The notes under the pieces were generated by a model. It saw only the letters and a list, made by a program, of their open reading frames with translations, was not told the DNA's origin and made no database searches. DNA of 64,000 nucleotides, taken from contig NZ_NVOY01000009.1 of NCBI RefSeq assembly GCF_002551005.1, forward strand, positions 1,259 to 65,258, written 5' to 3'. Position 1 is the stretch's first letter, and the number at the start of each line of letters is the position of its first letter. Of the stretch, positions 49,271 to 60,200 are shown piece by piece. This DNA is from Bacillus pseudomycoides. GTDB lineage: Bacteria; Bacillota; Bacilli; Bacillales; Bacillaceae_G. Both the position numbers and the translations under genes were made by a program.

Positions 49271-50042
49271 ATTCAATCATATCTTTAATTGGAGCAAACG
49301 TTTTTCTGTGCTCATCTAACACACCATAAACTTCAATCGCTTGTAAATGTTGTTTCGTTCCATAGCCCATATGTTGCTCAAATCCATACTGCGGGTACCG
49401 TTTTCCAAGTTCTTTCATCATGCGATCTCTCGTGACTTTCGCAATGATAGATGCAGCTGAAATCGAAATACTTTTCGCATCTCCCTTAATAATAGACGTT
49501 TGCGGGGTAGAAGTCGGAAGTTCCATTGCATCAATTAGCAAATGCTCTGGTTTGCATGATAAATTACTTACAGCCTCTAACATCGCTTGTTTCGTTGCTT
49601 GATAAATATTTATCTCATCAATAACGTGAGACGGAATAATTCCAATCCCAATTGCGAGCGCCTGCTCTTTAATTCCTTCATAAAACTGCTCACGCTTCGC
49701 CTCACTCAGTTTTTTCGAATCATTCAAACCAGGCATATAGAAATCTTCTGGGAGCAAAACAGCAGCCGCAACAACGGGTCCTGCTAATGGTCCTCTTCCG
49801 ACTTCATCAATACCAGCAATAGATTCAATACCCTTTTGACGAAGTGCATTCTCATATGTTGACATCTCAGAAAATTTTTGTCTTTCTTTTTCTTTATCCT
49901 CTTTCTGTTTTTTCCATTTCAAAATAAGTCTCTGCACGCCTTTTCGTTCGTCTGCTAATAACATACGAAAACGCTCATCGTCTTCCTGTTCAATTTCTTG
50001 CAATAAAGTTTCGATTTCTTGAATTGTTTGTTTTTTAGACAT
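49269..50042 (-). CDS. rnhB: ribonuclease HII
   Basis: Cleaves RNA in RNA-DNA hybrids and single ribonucleotides. 257 aa. Active-site motif [20 protein letters not shown] (about 72-90), second acidic residue in [19 protein letters not shown], and [21 protein letters not shown] charged N-terminal extension of about 70 aa ([20 protein letters not shown]) is typical of Bacillus RNase HII. Confidence 0.97.
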   Translation of the reverse strand: MSKKQTIQEIETLLQEIEQEDDERFRMLLADERKGVQRLILKWKKQKEDKEKERQKFSEMSTYENALRQKGIESIAGIDEVGRGPLAGPVVAAAVLLPEDFYMPGLNDSKKLSEAKREQFYEGIKEQALAIGIGIIPSHVIDEINIYQATKQAMLEAVSNLSCKPEHLLIDAMELPTSTPQTSIIKGDAKSISISAASIIAKVTRDRMMKELGKRYPQYGFEQHMGYGTKQHLQAIEVYGVLDEHRKTFAPIKDMIE

Positions 50043-50057
50043 ACGTAGTTCCTCCTA

Positions 50058-50099
50058 CAAGTAAGAAAAGGCGCGCAATAGCGTGCCTTTTCTTACTTG
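50058..50099 (-). terminator. large hairpin between rbgA and rnhB
   Basis: CAAGTAAGAAAAGGC (50058-50072) / GCCTTTTCTTACTTG (50085-50099), a perfect 15-bp stem that overlaps the region just before the rnhB SD. It could attenuate or terminate rbgA transcripts ahead of rnhB. Confidence 0.65.
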
Positions 50100-50206
50100 T
50101 TAATATTAGCGAGCCTTATCTTTGCATTCAAAAAATAAAAGACGCTAGGCTAAAATAACTACCCGTATCATTTATAAAATGAAGTGAACGAAATAGAAGT
50201 GTCATT

Positions 50207-51070
50207 CTATGCTTCTTCCACGATTTCTTCTGGTGTTTCAAATGTCATTTTTCCAAGTTTACCACCGCGAAGCTCACGAAGGACAAGTTCTGATGTTTTA
50301 TCATAATCAACAAGTCCCCCGCCCATTAAACAGCCTCTATTTTTTCCAATCGCATCAAATAGTTCTACAATATCTTCTGGAATTTCATTTAACTTATAAC
50401 GATCTTTCAAACGTTCTGGATACTGTTTCTCCATAAAGCGAAGGGCATACACAGCCACATCTTGCAAATTTAAAATAGAATCTTTAATTGCTCCAGTCGT
50501 TGCAAGACGAAGTCCAACCATTTCATCCTCAAACTTTGGCCATAAAATACCGGGCGTATCTAATAGTTCCATTTCTTTCCCTACTTTAATCCATTGCTGC
50601 GCCGTTGTTACACCTGGACGATCGCCCGTTTTCGCAATATTTTTCTTCGCTAATTTATTAATTAATGTCGATTTTCCAACGTTCGGAATACCCACAATTA
50701 AAGCACGAATTGCTCTTGGTTTAATACCTTTTGCAATCATTTTATCAAATTTTTCTTTAACAAGCTCTTTACAAGCTGCTGTAATTTCTTTCATACCTTG
50801 TCCAGCTTGCGCGTTGATAGAGATTGCTTTATGGCCTTGTTCTCCAAAATAAGCAATCCATTCTTTCGTTACACGATCATCTGCCATATCGGCTTTATTT
50901 AAAACAACAAGTCTTGGCTTGTGCGTAATAATTTCATCGATCATTGGATTTCGTGATGATAACGGCAACCTTGCATCAACAAGTTCAATTACCACATCGA
51001 TTAATTTTAATTTCTCTGTTACTTGGCGCCTTGCTTTAGCCATATGACCAGGAAACCATTGAATTACCAT
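50207..51070 (-). CDS. rbgA: ribosome biogenesis GTPase RbgA (YlqF)
   Basis: Circularly permuted GTPase needed for 50S maturation (with L6, L16, L27). 287 aa. Motif order is permuted: G4 NKAD (about 58-61), then G1 GIPNVGKST (about 126-134) and G3 DTPG (about 173). Start [16 protein letters not shown]. It follows sipS by 22 bp. Confidence 0.97.
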   Translation of the reverse strand: MVIQWFPGHMAKARRQVTEKLKLIDVVIELVDARLPLSSRNPMIDEIITHKPRLVVLNKADMADDRVTKEWIAYFGEQGHKAISINAQAGQGMKEITAACKELVKEKFDKMIAKGIKPRAIRALIVGIPNVGKSTLINKLAKKNIAKTGDRPGVTTAQQWIKVGKEMELLDTPGILWPKFEDEMVGLRLATTGAIKDSILNLQDVAVYALRFMEKQYPERLKDRYKLNEIPEDIVELFDAIGKNRGCLMGGGLVDYDKTSELVLRELRGGKLGKMTFETPEEIVEEA

Positions 51071-51092
51071 ATTTCCACCTTCTTTTCTACAT

Positions 51093-51644
51093 TCATTTTA
51101 CAATACGTGCATCTTTGAATGGCCAATACAATATATTAGCTTTTCCAATTACTTGGTCTATTGAAATTGTTCCAATTGTACGACTATCCTTACTAAAACG
51201 GCGATTATCACCTAATACAAATAATTCTCCCTTTGGAACTGTTGTCTTCCCTGTAATTTCTTCAAGCTTAAAATCATACGTTAATGGACCATCAGCAAGC
51301 TGCTTTTTCTGCTTATCTAAATACGGCTCCTCATATGGTTTTCCGTTAATATAGAGTGTGTCGTTTCGATATTCTATCTGATCACCAGGCAAACCAATGA
51401 TACGTTTAATGTAATCCTTATCTTCGGTTGCTTGAAACACAATAATATCAAAGCGTTTTGGTTCTCCAATGTGATAACCTATTTTATTGACAATCATACG
51501 ATCACGATCATGAAGAGTCGGCGACATAGAAACACCGTCTACAAGAATCGGCGCAAAGAAAAACTGTCTAATAATCCAAGCTAAGACAACAGCAATCAAA
51601 ATAGCTTTTGTCCATTCCCAAAGCGTACTTTTTTGTTTCGTCAT
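51093..51644 (-). CDS. sipS: type I signal peptidase
   Basis: Membrane-anchored serine/lysine protease removing Sec signal peptides. 183 aa. One N-terminal membrane helix ([19 protein letters not shown], about 12-30), catalytic Ser39 in GVSMSPT and Lys80 in [12 protein letters not shown], and box E near [11 protein letters not shown]. The ATG at 51644 follows a GGAGGGG stretch; longer in-frame starts overlap the rplS terminator. It lies between rplS and rbgA. Confidence 0.96.
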   Translation of the reverse strand: MTKQKSTLWEWTKAILIAVVLAWIIRQFFFAPILVDGVSMSPTLHDRDRMIVNKIGYHIGEPKRFDIIVFQATEDKDYIKRIIGLPGDQIEYRNDTLYINGKPYEEPYLDKQKKQLADGPLTYDFKLEEITGKTTVPKGELFVLGDNRRFSKDSRTIGTISIDQVIGKANILYWPFKDARIVK

Positions 51645-51705
51645 GCGATTCCCCTCCACGGTTATGTAAGCTGTTTGTATGTAAGTAAAAACACAGCTAG
51701 ATTGG

Positions 51706-51734
51706 AAAAAGGGAGCTTGCAAATACAAGCTCCC
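51706..51734 (-). terminator. terminator after rplS
   Basis: GGGAGCTTG (51711-51719) / CAAGCTCCC (51726-51734) followed by T5 on the minus strand. Confidence 0.85.
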
Positions 51735-51743
51735 ATACATGTC

Positions 51744-52185
<442 letters not shown>

Positions 52186-52191
52186 AGTGTT

Positions 52192-52220
52192 ATAATAGCA
52201 TATTGTTCAGTTTGTTGCAA
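52192..52220 (-). promoter_or_regulatory. rplS promoter
   Basis: Minus strand TTGCAA (52215-52220), 17 bp, TATTAT (52192-52197); directly downstream of the trmD stop. Confidence 0.65.
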
Positions 52221-52229
52221 TAGCATTTT

Positions 52230-52964
52230 TTACTTCTCTTCTTTAAATTCTGCTAACCATTTTTCCTCTTGTTTAGATAAATTACGTTCCTCTAATAAAT
52301 CAGGGCGACGCATAAAGGTACGGCGCAACGATTCTTTATGACGCCATTCTTCAATATATTTATGATTTCCAGACATAAGTATATCCGGTACTTTCATTCC
52401 ACGAAAATCCGCTGGTCTTGTATAATGTGGATGTTCTAGTAAGCCTGTACTAAATGAATCTTCTATTTGTGATTGTTGATTTCCTAAAACATCAGGTAAT
52501 AAGCGAACAACGCTATCCGTAATAACCATAGATGCCAATTCTCCACCCGTCAATACATAATCACCTATTGAAATTTCATCGGTTACAAGATGCTCACGAA
52601 CACGCTCATCATACCCTTCATAATGGCCACAAATAAAAATTATATGTTCTTCTTCAGCTAATTCTTCAGCTTTTCTTTGGGTAAAACGCTCTCCTTGCGG
52701 ACACATTAACACAACGCGTGGTTTACGCTCCGTTTCCTTCGTTAACTCTTCTACAGCATCAAAAATAGGCTGTGGTGTTAATACCATTCCAGCTCCCCCG
52801 CCATACGGGTAATCATCAACACTATTATGCTTATTAGTTGAATAATCACGAAAATTAACAACTCTTAGCTGCACTGCTTCTTTTTCTTGTGCTTTTTTTA
52901 ATATAGAAGAACCAAATACACCTGTAAACATTTCTGGAAACAATGTTAAAATATCAATTTTCAT
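52230..52964 (-). CDS. trmD: tRNA (guanine-37-N1) methyltransferase
   Basis: SPOUT-class enzyme making m1G37, which prevents +1 frameshifting. 244 aa. Start [42 protein letters not shown], and the knot [19 protein letters not shown] (SAM binding). Its start overlaps the rimM stop by one base. Confidence 0.98.
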   Translation of the reverse strand: MKIDILTLFPEMFTGVFGSSILKKAQEKEAVQLRVVNFRDYSTNKHNSVDDYPYGGGAGMVLTPQPIFDAVEELTKETERKPRVVLMCPQGERFTQRKAEELAEEEHIIFICGHYEGYDERVREHLVTDEISIGDYVLTGGELASMVITDSVVRLLPDVLGNQQSQIEDSFSTGLLEHPHYTRPADFRGMKVPDILMSGNHKYIEEWRHKESLRRTFMRRPDLLEERNLSKQEEKWLAEFKEEK

Positions 52965-53479
52965 TACAGTAATCCTTCCATCACGTGAATGGTCACAAGC
53001 TGTTCATTGATGTTTACTTGTAAGACAACTTCCTCAATATACGGAATTAAAATATCTTGGCCTTTTGGCTGTTTAATGACCCAAACGTCGTTTGCACCAG
53101 GAGAAAGAACTTCTTTAATTGTACCAATTGTCTCTCCTTCTTCTGTTACAACTGTACAACCAATAATTTCATGATAATAATACTCTCCTTCAGCCAATTC
53201 ACCAAGCTGGTCCTCTGGAACTTTTAATAAAGAACCTTTCCACTGTTCTACTTCATTTACATTGTTATAACCTTCAAACGTCAATAAATCAAAAGACTTA
53301 TGACTACGATGAGAAGTAATCTTTACAGCTAACGGCTCAGCGCCCTTCTCTTGCCATATGTATAATGTGTTTCCTACTTTATAACGCTCTTCTGGAAAAT
53401 CTGTACGCGAAACGACACGCACTTCTCCTCTAACACCGTGAGTATTTACAATTTTCCCTACATTAAACCATTTCGTCAT
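52964..53479 (-). CDS. rimM: 16S rRNA processing protein RimM
   Basis: 30S head maturation factor that binds S19. 171 aa with the RimM N domain ([20 protein letters not shown]) and a PRC-barrel C-terminal domain ([18 protein letters not shown]). I used ATG 53479; an ATG-like start three codons upstream is possible. It is coupled to trmD. Confidence 0.96.
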   Translation of the reverse strand: MTKWFNVGKIVNTHGVRGEVRVVSRTDFPEERYKVGNTLYIWQEKGAEPLAVKITSHRSHKSFDLLTFEGYNNVNEVEQWKGSLLKVPEDQLGELAEGEYYYHEIIGCTVVTEEGETIGTIKEVLSPGANDVWVIKQPKGQDILIPYIEEVVLQVNINEQLVTIHVMEGLL

Positions 53480-53561
53480 AAACAGCACGTCACCCCTGTT
53501 CGTTATATGTCGTTAGCATCTCCATTCTCTTTGCTGAAGATGCGATTTATCTTAAAATGTT

Positions 53562-53594
53562 AAAAAAGGGTGAGGAACAGATCCTCGCCCTTTT
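53562..53594 (-). terminator. terminator after khpA
   Basis: AAAAAAGGGTGAGGA / TCCTCGCCCTTTT with a 6-nt loop; 5 bp past khpA, between khpA and rimM. Confidence 0.8.
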
Positions 53595-53599
53595 CATAC

Positions 53600-53833
53600 T
53601 TATTGAATTTCCAGCGTGACTTTTTCATTTTGATGATGTCCCGCTGCATATAAGATCGTTCGAATTGCCTTTGCAATCCGCCCTTGTTTCCCAATGACTT
53701 TACCCACATCCTCAGGATGTACGGTTAATCGATACTTCATCTCTCCGTTGTACAGTTCCTTTGTAACCTTTACATCTTCAGGATGATCCACAAGGGGTTT
53801 AACAATTGTTTCGATTAACCCTGACATAGCCAT
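53600..53833 (-). CDS. khpA: KH-domain RNA-binding protein KhpA (YlqC)
   Basis: A 77-aa single KH domain (VGKVIGKQGRIAKAIRTILY is the GxxG loop region). In streptococci KhpA works with KhpB (Jag) in division and small-RNA biology; the Bacillus role is less clear. It lies between rpsP and rimM as in B. subtilis (ylqC). Two Met codons (53833, 53827) could start it; neither has a strong SD. Confidence 0.93.
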   Translation of the reverse strand: MAMSGLIETIVKPLVDHPEDVKVTKELYNGEMKYRLTVHPEDVGKVIGKQGRIAKAIRTILYAAGHHQNEKVTLEIQ

Positions 53834-53841
53834 TGCTTCAA

Positions 53842-54114
53842 TTACTTACCTTGTTTAGCTAAATGGAATTTCTCCATGATGCCTTGCTTAGAGAAAAGGT
53901 TACGAACTGTATCAGATGGTTTCGCACCGTTTCCTAACCATTTTAATGCTGCTTCTTCGTTGATTTTAATTTCAGCTGGCTCAGCAACTGGATTGTAAGT
54001 TCCGATTTCCTCGATGAAACGTCCGTCACGAGGAGAACGAGAATCTGCAACAACTACACGATAGAAAGGAGATTTTTTAGCTCCCATACGTTTTAAACGA
54101 ATTTTAACTGCCAT
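53842..54114 (-). CDS. rpsP: 30S ribosomal protein S16
   Basis: A 90-aa S16 ([40 protein letters not shown]). It binds 16S rRNA 5' domain. The SD is GGAGGTG. It follows ffh at about 100 bp and precedes khpA at 8 bp. Confidence 0.98.
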   Translation of the reverse strand: MAVKIRLKRMGAKKSPFYRVVVADSRSPRDGRFIEEIGTYNPVAEPAEIKINEEAALKWLGNGAKPSDTVRNLFSKQGIMEKFHLAKQGK

Positions 54115-54215
54115 TTATAAAGCACCTCCGAATATATTTCACACAGATAATAATATTAGCAAAAAGAGTGACCCTTTGTAAAGTAAAATTTCTTAACAGA
54201 GCCATCTTTTTTTCC

Positions 54216-55565
54216 TTACATAAATGGAAACTTCAAACCAGCTAGTCCTTTTTTCTTACCTTTTTGCATACCAGACATCGTTTTCATCATCTTTTTCATA
54301 TCTTCAAATTGCTTCAAAAGACGATTGATCTCTTGTACAGTCGTACCACTACCTTTAGCAATACGTTTCTTACGACTAGCGTTAATCATTTCCGGTTGTT
54401 CACGCTCTAATTTTGTCATTGAGCGAATAATCGCTTCAATGTGTCCAATTTGCTTTTCGTCAACTTGGACATTTTTTAATCCTTTAATTTTTCCAGCACC
54501 AGGAAGCATATTCAGTAGCTCATCAAGTGGCCCTAATTGACGCACTTGTCCTAGTTGCTCTAGAAAATCATCCAACGTAAAGGAAAGTGTGCGCATTTTT
54601 TGCTCAAGTTCTCTTGCTTTTTCTTCATCAACTGTCGCCTGCGCCTTTTCAATTAACGTCAGAACATCACCCATACCTAAAATACGCGATGCCATACGTT
54701 CTGGATGAAATGCCTCTAGTGCATCTAATTTCTCACCCATACCAGCAAATTTAATCGGTGTGTTTGTAACAGCTTTAATAGATAGCGCTGCACCACCGCG
54801 CGTATCACCATCTAATTTCGTTAATACCACACCTGTTAAACCAAGCTGTTCATGGAAACTTTGTGCAACGTTAACCGCATCTTGTCCTGTCATTGCATCA
54901 ACAACAAGGAAAATTTCATCCGGTTTTGCTACTTCTTTCACTTGTGCTAATTCATCCATAAGCTCTTCATCAATATGCAGACGACCTGCTGTATCAATAA
55001 GAACGTAATCATGGTGATCTTCTTTTGCTTTTGCAATTGCTTGCTTTGCGATTTCAACAGGACTTACTTTGTCTCCTAAAGAGAAAACTGGCATATCCAA
55101 TTGTTTACCGAGTGTTTCAAGCTGCTTAATTGCCGCTGGACGATAAATATCAGCTGCAACAAGCATCGGTTTCCGATTATGCTTTTTACGAAGTAAATTC
55201 GCAAGCTTACCTGTTGTCGTCGTTTTCCCTGCACCTTGCAAACCTACCATCATAATAACAGTAGGCGGACGGTTAGAGACAGCAATTTTACTCTGTTCCC
55301 CACCCATTAATTCTGTAAGTTCTTCCTGTACTACTTTAATAACTTGCTGTCCAGGCGTTAAACTTTTCATTACATCTTGTCCGACAGCACGTTCAGACAC
55401 ACGCTTTACAAAATCTTTTACTACTTTAAAGTTAACGTCTGCTTCTAAAAGTGCAAGACGAACTTCTCTCATCATTTCTTTTACGTCAGCTTCGGATACT
55501 TTCCCTTTGCCGCGAATTTTTTGCATTGTCTGTTGAAGTCGGTCGGCTAATCCTTCAAATGCCAT
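54216..55565 (-). CDS. ffh: signal recognition particle GTPase Ffh
   Basis: SRP54 homologue that binds signal sequences and SRP RNA. 449 aa. NG domain with GLQGAGKTTTTGKL (about 107-120), DTAGR, TKLDGDTRGGAAL; the M domain is Met-rich at the end (KMMKTMSGMQKGKKKGLAGL). It follows ylxM by 12 bp. Confidence 0.98.
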   Translation of the reverse strand: MAFEGLADRLQQTMQKIRGKGKVSEADVKEMMREVRLALLEADVNFKVVKDFVKRVSERAVGQDVMKSLTPGQQVIKVVQEELTELMGGEQSKIAVSNRPPTVIMMVGLQGAGKTTTTGKLANLLRKKHNRKPMLVAADIYRPAAIKQLETLGKQLDMPVFSLGDKVSPVEIAKQAIAKAKEDHHDYVLIDTAGRLHIDEELMDELAQVKEVAKPDEIFLVVDAMTGQDAVNVAQSFHEQLGLTGVVLTKLDGDTRGGAALSIKAVTNTPIKFAGMGEKLDALEAFHPERMASRILGMGDVLTLIEKAQATVDEEKARELEQKMRTLSFTLDDFLEQLGQVRQLGPLDELLNMLPGAGKIKGLKNVQVDEKQIGHIEAIIRSMTKLEREQPEMINASRKKRIAKGSGTTVQEINRLLKQFEDMKKMMKTMSGMQKGKKKGLAGLKFPFM

Positions 55566-55577
55566 ATTGCCGCCCTC

Positions 55578-55910
55578 CTAATCTAAATTTTCGATAGCTT
55601 CAACAACTTGTTTTACTTGTTCATCTACATGCTCTTCTTCGCTGATTAGCTGCTTTAACTTTGCAACAAGTTGCTGCCTTTCTTGAAACTTTTGAAGTAA
55701 CAATAACTTTTCTTCATATTCTTCAAGCATCGCTTCTGTCCGTTTAATGTTATCATACACTGCTTGGCGACTTACTTCAAATTCTTCTGCAATTTCACCA
55801 AGCGATAGATCATCAAGATAGTAAAGTGACATATAACTTCTTTGTTTTGGCGTTAACAACGATTGATAAAAATCATACAAATAATTCATTCTCGTTGTTT
55901 TTTCGAGCAT
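55578..55910 (-). CDS. ylxM: YlxM, SRP-associated helix-turn-helix protein
   Basis: A 110-aa UPF0122 protein with a sigma-factor-region-4-like HTH ([20 protein letters not shown], about 29-48) and a charged coiled tail. It is conserved immediately upstream of ffh in Firmicutes; work in streptococci links it to SRP function. It is separated from ftsY by a 290-bp gap. Confidence 0.94.
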   Translation of the reverse strand: MLEKTTRMNYLYDFYQSLLTPKQRSYMSLYYLDDLSLGEIAEEFEVSRQAVYDNIKRTEAMLEEYEEKLLLLQKFQERQQLVAKLKQLISEEEHVDEQVKQVVEAIENLD

Positions 55911-56012
55911 GTTGAATCACCCTTTGTTAAGTGAATTACCTTTACATGAATTAGTTTACATGGAGAGCAAAGGTGTGTCAAGTTTTTTTCTTAACATCTT
56001 AATTTATATTCA

Positions 56013-56046
56013 AAAGAAGAAGCGGTAAACACCGCTCCTTCTTTTT
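56013..56046 (-). terminator. terminator after ftsY
   Basis: AGCGGT (56021-56026) / ACCGCT (56031-56036), extended by AGAAGA/CCTTCT pairs, with T's on both flanks. Confidence 0.65.
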
Positions 56047-56074
56047 CTACATATTTTTTAAGCTCTTGTACGTA

Positions 56075-56120
56075 GCAGGAAAGAGCCCTGATCGCTTTTA
56101 TGAGGCGGATGCTCCCGCTC
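56075..56120. repeat. dispersed repeat, family 2 copy
   Basis: Plus strand GCAGGAAAGAGCCCTGATCG, then CTTTTATGAG, GCGGATGCTCCCG. It matches the inverted copy at 45885-45932. GCTCTT/AAGAGC just upstream and inside can form a hairpin. The gap between ftsY and ylxM (55911-56201) holds this and the terminator only. Confidence 0.5.
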
Positions 56121-56201
56121 ACTTCAAACGAAAAGAATTTTTGTGTTAGTTTTTAATTTGTATTTCTACAGATAAAAACTAGCACGAATCAAACCTTTAC
56201 T

Positions 56202-57191
56202 TTATTCTGCTTCTGTTTCTACAAAATCGCCAAATAATCCATATACATATTGTTCTGGGTCAAATGCTTGCAAGTCATCCATTTGTTCTCCCAGACCAAC
56301 AAATTTCACCGGTACATCCATCTCATTACGAATTGCTAATACAATTCCACCTTTAGCAGTTCCGTCCAATTTCGTTAAGACAATTCCCGTTACATTTGTC
56401 GCCTCACGGAATGTCTTCGCTTGGCTTAAACCATTTTGTCCTGTTGTTGCATCAATGACAAGTAATACTTCATGAGGAGCTCCAGGAACTTCACGTTCGA
56501 TTACACGTTTTACTTTCTCTAACTCTTTCATTAAGTTGACTTTATTTTGCAAACGACCTGCCGTATCACATAACAAAACATCCACTTTTCGCGATTTTGC
56601 AGCTTGAATTGCATCGTACATAACAGCCGCTGGGTCAGAACCTGATCCTTGTTTAATTACCTCTACACCAACACGTTCTCCCCACACTTCTAGCTGCTCG
56701 ATCGCCCCAGCACGGAATGTGTCGCCAGCTGCCAATAATACAGATTTGCCGTCCGATTTAAATTTATGTGCCATTTTTCCAATCGTCGTTGTTTTTCCAA
56801 CTCCGTTTACTCCGACAAATAAAATAACTGTCAATGCGTTATCTTGCACATTTAATTCATTATTAAAATTACCGTTACCTTTATAAACCTCAACTAATTT
56901 TTCAGAGATAACAGCTTGTACTTCTTTTGGGTCTTGAATATTACGACGCTTCACTTCGTCTCTTAATTGGTCAATTAACTCCATTACTACGGACACACCC
57001 ACATCCGCACCAATTAAAATTTCCTCTAACTCTTCGAAGAACTCTTCGTCAACTTTCCGATAACGATATACTAAATCATTTACTTTTTCTGCAAAAGAAT
57101 TTCTTGTTTTTTCTAAACCTTGTTTAAACTTCTCTGTTACCGTATCTGTTTGCTTTGAAATTTTTTCTTTTAATTTTTTAAAAAAACTCAT
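56202..57191 (-). CDS. ftsY: signal recognition particle receptor FtsY
   Basis: SRP receptor GTPase at the membrane, 329 aa. Short N-terminal charged region, NG domain with GVNGVGKTTTIGKM (about 127-140), DTAGRLQNK, TKLDGTAKGGI and the closing GLGEQMDDLQAFD. The long acidic A domain of E. coli is absent, as usual in Bacillus. It lies 15 bp after smc. Confidence 0.98.
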   Translation of the reverse strand: MSFFKKLKEKISKQTDTVTEKFKQGLEKTRNSFAEKVNDLVYRYRKVDEEFFEELEEILIGADVGVSVVMELIDQLRDEVKRRNIQDPKEVQAVISEKLVEVYKGNGNFNNELNVQDNALTVILFVGVNGVGKTTTIGKMAHKFKSDGKSVLLAAGDTFRAGAIEQLEVWGERVGVEVIKQGSGSDPAAVMYDAIQAAKSRKVDVLLCDTAGRLQNKVNLMKELEKVKRVIEREVPGAPHEVLLVIDATTGQNGLSQAKTFREATNVTGIVLTKLDGTAKGGIVLAIRNEMDVPVKFVGLGEQMDDLQAFDPEQYVYGLFGDFVETEAE

Positions 57192-57206
57192 TCTTTTCCA
57201 TCCTTC

Positions 57207-60200
57207 CTATTTGCTCGTAACAAGCTCTTCCCCATCATCTAAACGAACGGAAACAAGCTTGGACACACCAGACTCTTGCATCGTTACACCATATAATACA
57301 TCAGATTCTTCCATCGTACCCTTTCGGTGCGTAATAACAATAAACTGCGTTTCATTGCTAAATCTTTTCAAATACTGCGCAAACCGAGCAACGTTCGCCT
57401 CATCTAATGCCGCTTCAACTTCATCTAGTACACAAAACGGTACAGGACGAACTTTTAAAATACCAAATAGCAACGCAATAGCAGTCAATGCTCGTTCTCC
57501 TCCAGAAAGAAGACCTAAATTTTGCAACTTTTTCCCTGGTGGTTGTGCAACAATATCAATCCCTGTATTTAATAAATCTTTCGGGTTTGTCATAACCAAG
57601 TCTGCACGCCCACCGCCAAATAACTCACTAAATACTAGCTGGAATTCTGTACGAATTGCTTGGAATGTATAAGAAAAACGCTTTTTCATTTCTTCATCCA
57701 TCTCGTCAATTACTTGATGCAGCGTTGATTTTGCCTCTTGCAAATCATCCCGTTGCTCTAATAAGAACGTATGACGCTCAGATACGCGCTCAAATTCATC
57801 AATAGCACCTATATTGACTGTACCGAGTTCTTCAATGGATAGTTTAATTAATTTCACTTTTTTACGAGCTTCCTCGCTAGACATTGTCAGCGTATACTTT
57901 TGTTTCGCAGCTTCAAAAGAAATGGTATACGTTTCCCGCAAGTGTTGCAAGCGATTTTCTAACTCCACGTCTAAACGATTTATTTTCACTTCTTGATCTT
58001 TTAATACATCAAGCAAGTATTTATGCCTACGTTTCGCTTCTTTTACCTCTAACTCTAGATGTTCTAACCGCTCTTGTAAATCAAGACGTTGTTCACGGCG
58101 TGAGCTAATTAATTCCACAGTTTGATTTCTATCGTGTGTTTTCTTTTCAATCATACTTGTAATTTGCTCTTCGCCGCTAGAATTCGATGTCATTTCTTGT
58201 TTTAAGAATGCTAAATCTTCTTTTGTCTTTATAAGATTCTTTTTCGTTTCATCTCGTTCTTTTGTAAGGCGTTCTACTGTTTCTTTTTGGTTTGATAATC
58301 GTTGATGCTTTTCAGCCGCTTGTACTTTTAGCTCTGTAATCTCTTTCTGAACTTTTTCCTTTGAAGAATGCTGCTCATTCTTTTGTTTTGTTAACTCTGT
58401 AATCGTCATATCGAGTTCCGTAATTTTCCCTTGCAGCTCAGTAAGCGTTTCTTCTAGCTCAGTTTTTCGTCCTTGTATCTTCGCTTGATCTTGCAAAAAT
58501 CCTTCTAGTTCTAAATCATAGATAGATAAACGCTCATTAATACGATGTTCTTCAAGCTCTAACTGATTCATTTCTTCTTTGTATTTTTGTTCGTCTACGC
58601 GCTTTTCATCAATATTTTGTCGCAGTTCTTTCAACTTCACTTCTTTTTCTTGTATTTCTTGTTTTAGCGCTTTAACGAAGTTTTCTAACTTCTCAGTCTT
58701 TCCTTCCATATCTGTCAACTTTTCATTCCACTCTTCCAATTCCCGTTGACGTCCTAATAAAGAAGAATTTGTTTGCTTCACAGCACCGCCTGTCATCGAA
58801 CCACCAGGATTCACAAGATCCCCTTCTAATGTAACAATACGATAACGGTACTGCAGCTGCTTCGCTAATTCATTTGCACCTTTTAAATCATGGGCAACTA
58901 ATACTGTACCTAATAAATTTGTAATTACATTTTCATATTTATTATCGTACTGTACAAGCTCTGCAGCTATCCCTATAAATGACGAATGTTGACTTATCAT
59001 GCGAAGTTTCTCTGTATTAAGCGCTCGGCCCTTTATAACACTTTGTGGTAAAAAGGTCGCTCGGCCATGGCGGTTTTGCTTTAAAAATGTAATAGCTCGG
59101 CGTGCATGTTCTTCTGTTTGTACTACCACGTGTTGCATTGCTGCTCCAAGTGCGATTTCCATCGCTACTTCATATTTTTTCGGTACAGTAAGAAGCTCTG
59201 CAACTGCCCCTTCAATACCATGCAACTGGCTATTACGCGCCTTTAACACTTCACGGACACCTTGATAAAACCCGGAATAATCTTCCTGCATTTCTTCAAG
59301 CATTTCTTTACGAGAACGAGCTTGCTGAACATATTGATATGCTTGATACAGCTTTGTCTCATTTTCACTATATTGATCTTTACATTTTCCAAGCGCAGTT
59401 TCCGTTTGCTGCATGCTTGACAATAGATTTGTGATTTGTTCTTTTATATGTTCATATTTTTCAACGAAAGTTGATTTTTTCTGCGCAATGCCTATGCGCA
59501 TCTGCACATATTTTTCATTTTCTTTGTCAAGACGCTGATTTTTGAAATCTCGCTGTTTAAATTGTTCCTCTAACATTGAAAGTTCATTTCGATAGCTTGC
59601 CTGTTGATTTAAAAGTTCAATATAATCCCCTTTTAAATGTTCAATTTTCTCATCTAAATTTTGTTCATATGTAGATAACAATCGTTCGCTATCATGCAGT
59701 TTCTGCTCTAATTCTTTCACATGACTTGCTAATTCCATCAATTCTTCTGTTGCTTCTAGGGCACTTCCCTCATATACAGAAACCTTTTCTGTTAATTCCT
59801 GAATAGATGCTTCTAACTGCGCGCAATGTGTTGTTGCGTTGTTCTTTCTTTCTTTCAGCAGTTCACGTTGCCCTTCTAACTTTTCAAGTTCTTTACTAGA
59901 AAGAAGAAGAACTTCTTGTAAAGATTGAATAGACTCATCAATAGCTTGTACATTTCCGCGTTTTTCTTCTAAATCCGCTTCATCTTTTTGAAGATGCGTC
60001 GATACCTTCACTTCTTCATCTTTGTTATGTTTAAATTGCTCACGAAGCGCTTCCCATTTTTCATGTAATTCTTCAATTTCATACACAATTAATGCCGCTT
60101 CAACTTTTTCTAGTTCATCTTTTTTCTCAAGATAATCTTTTGCAATAGAAGCTTGTCTTTCAAGAGGTTCAATTTGTGTACTTAATTCATGAATAATATC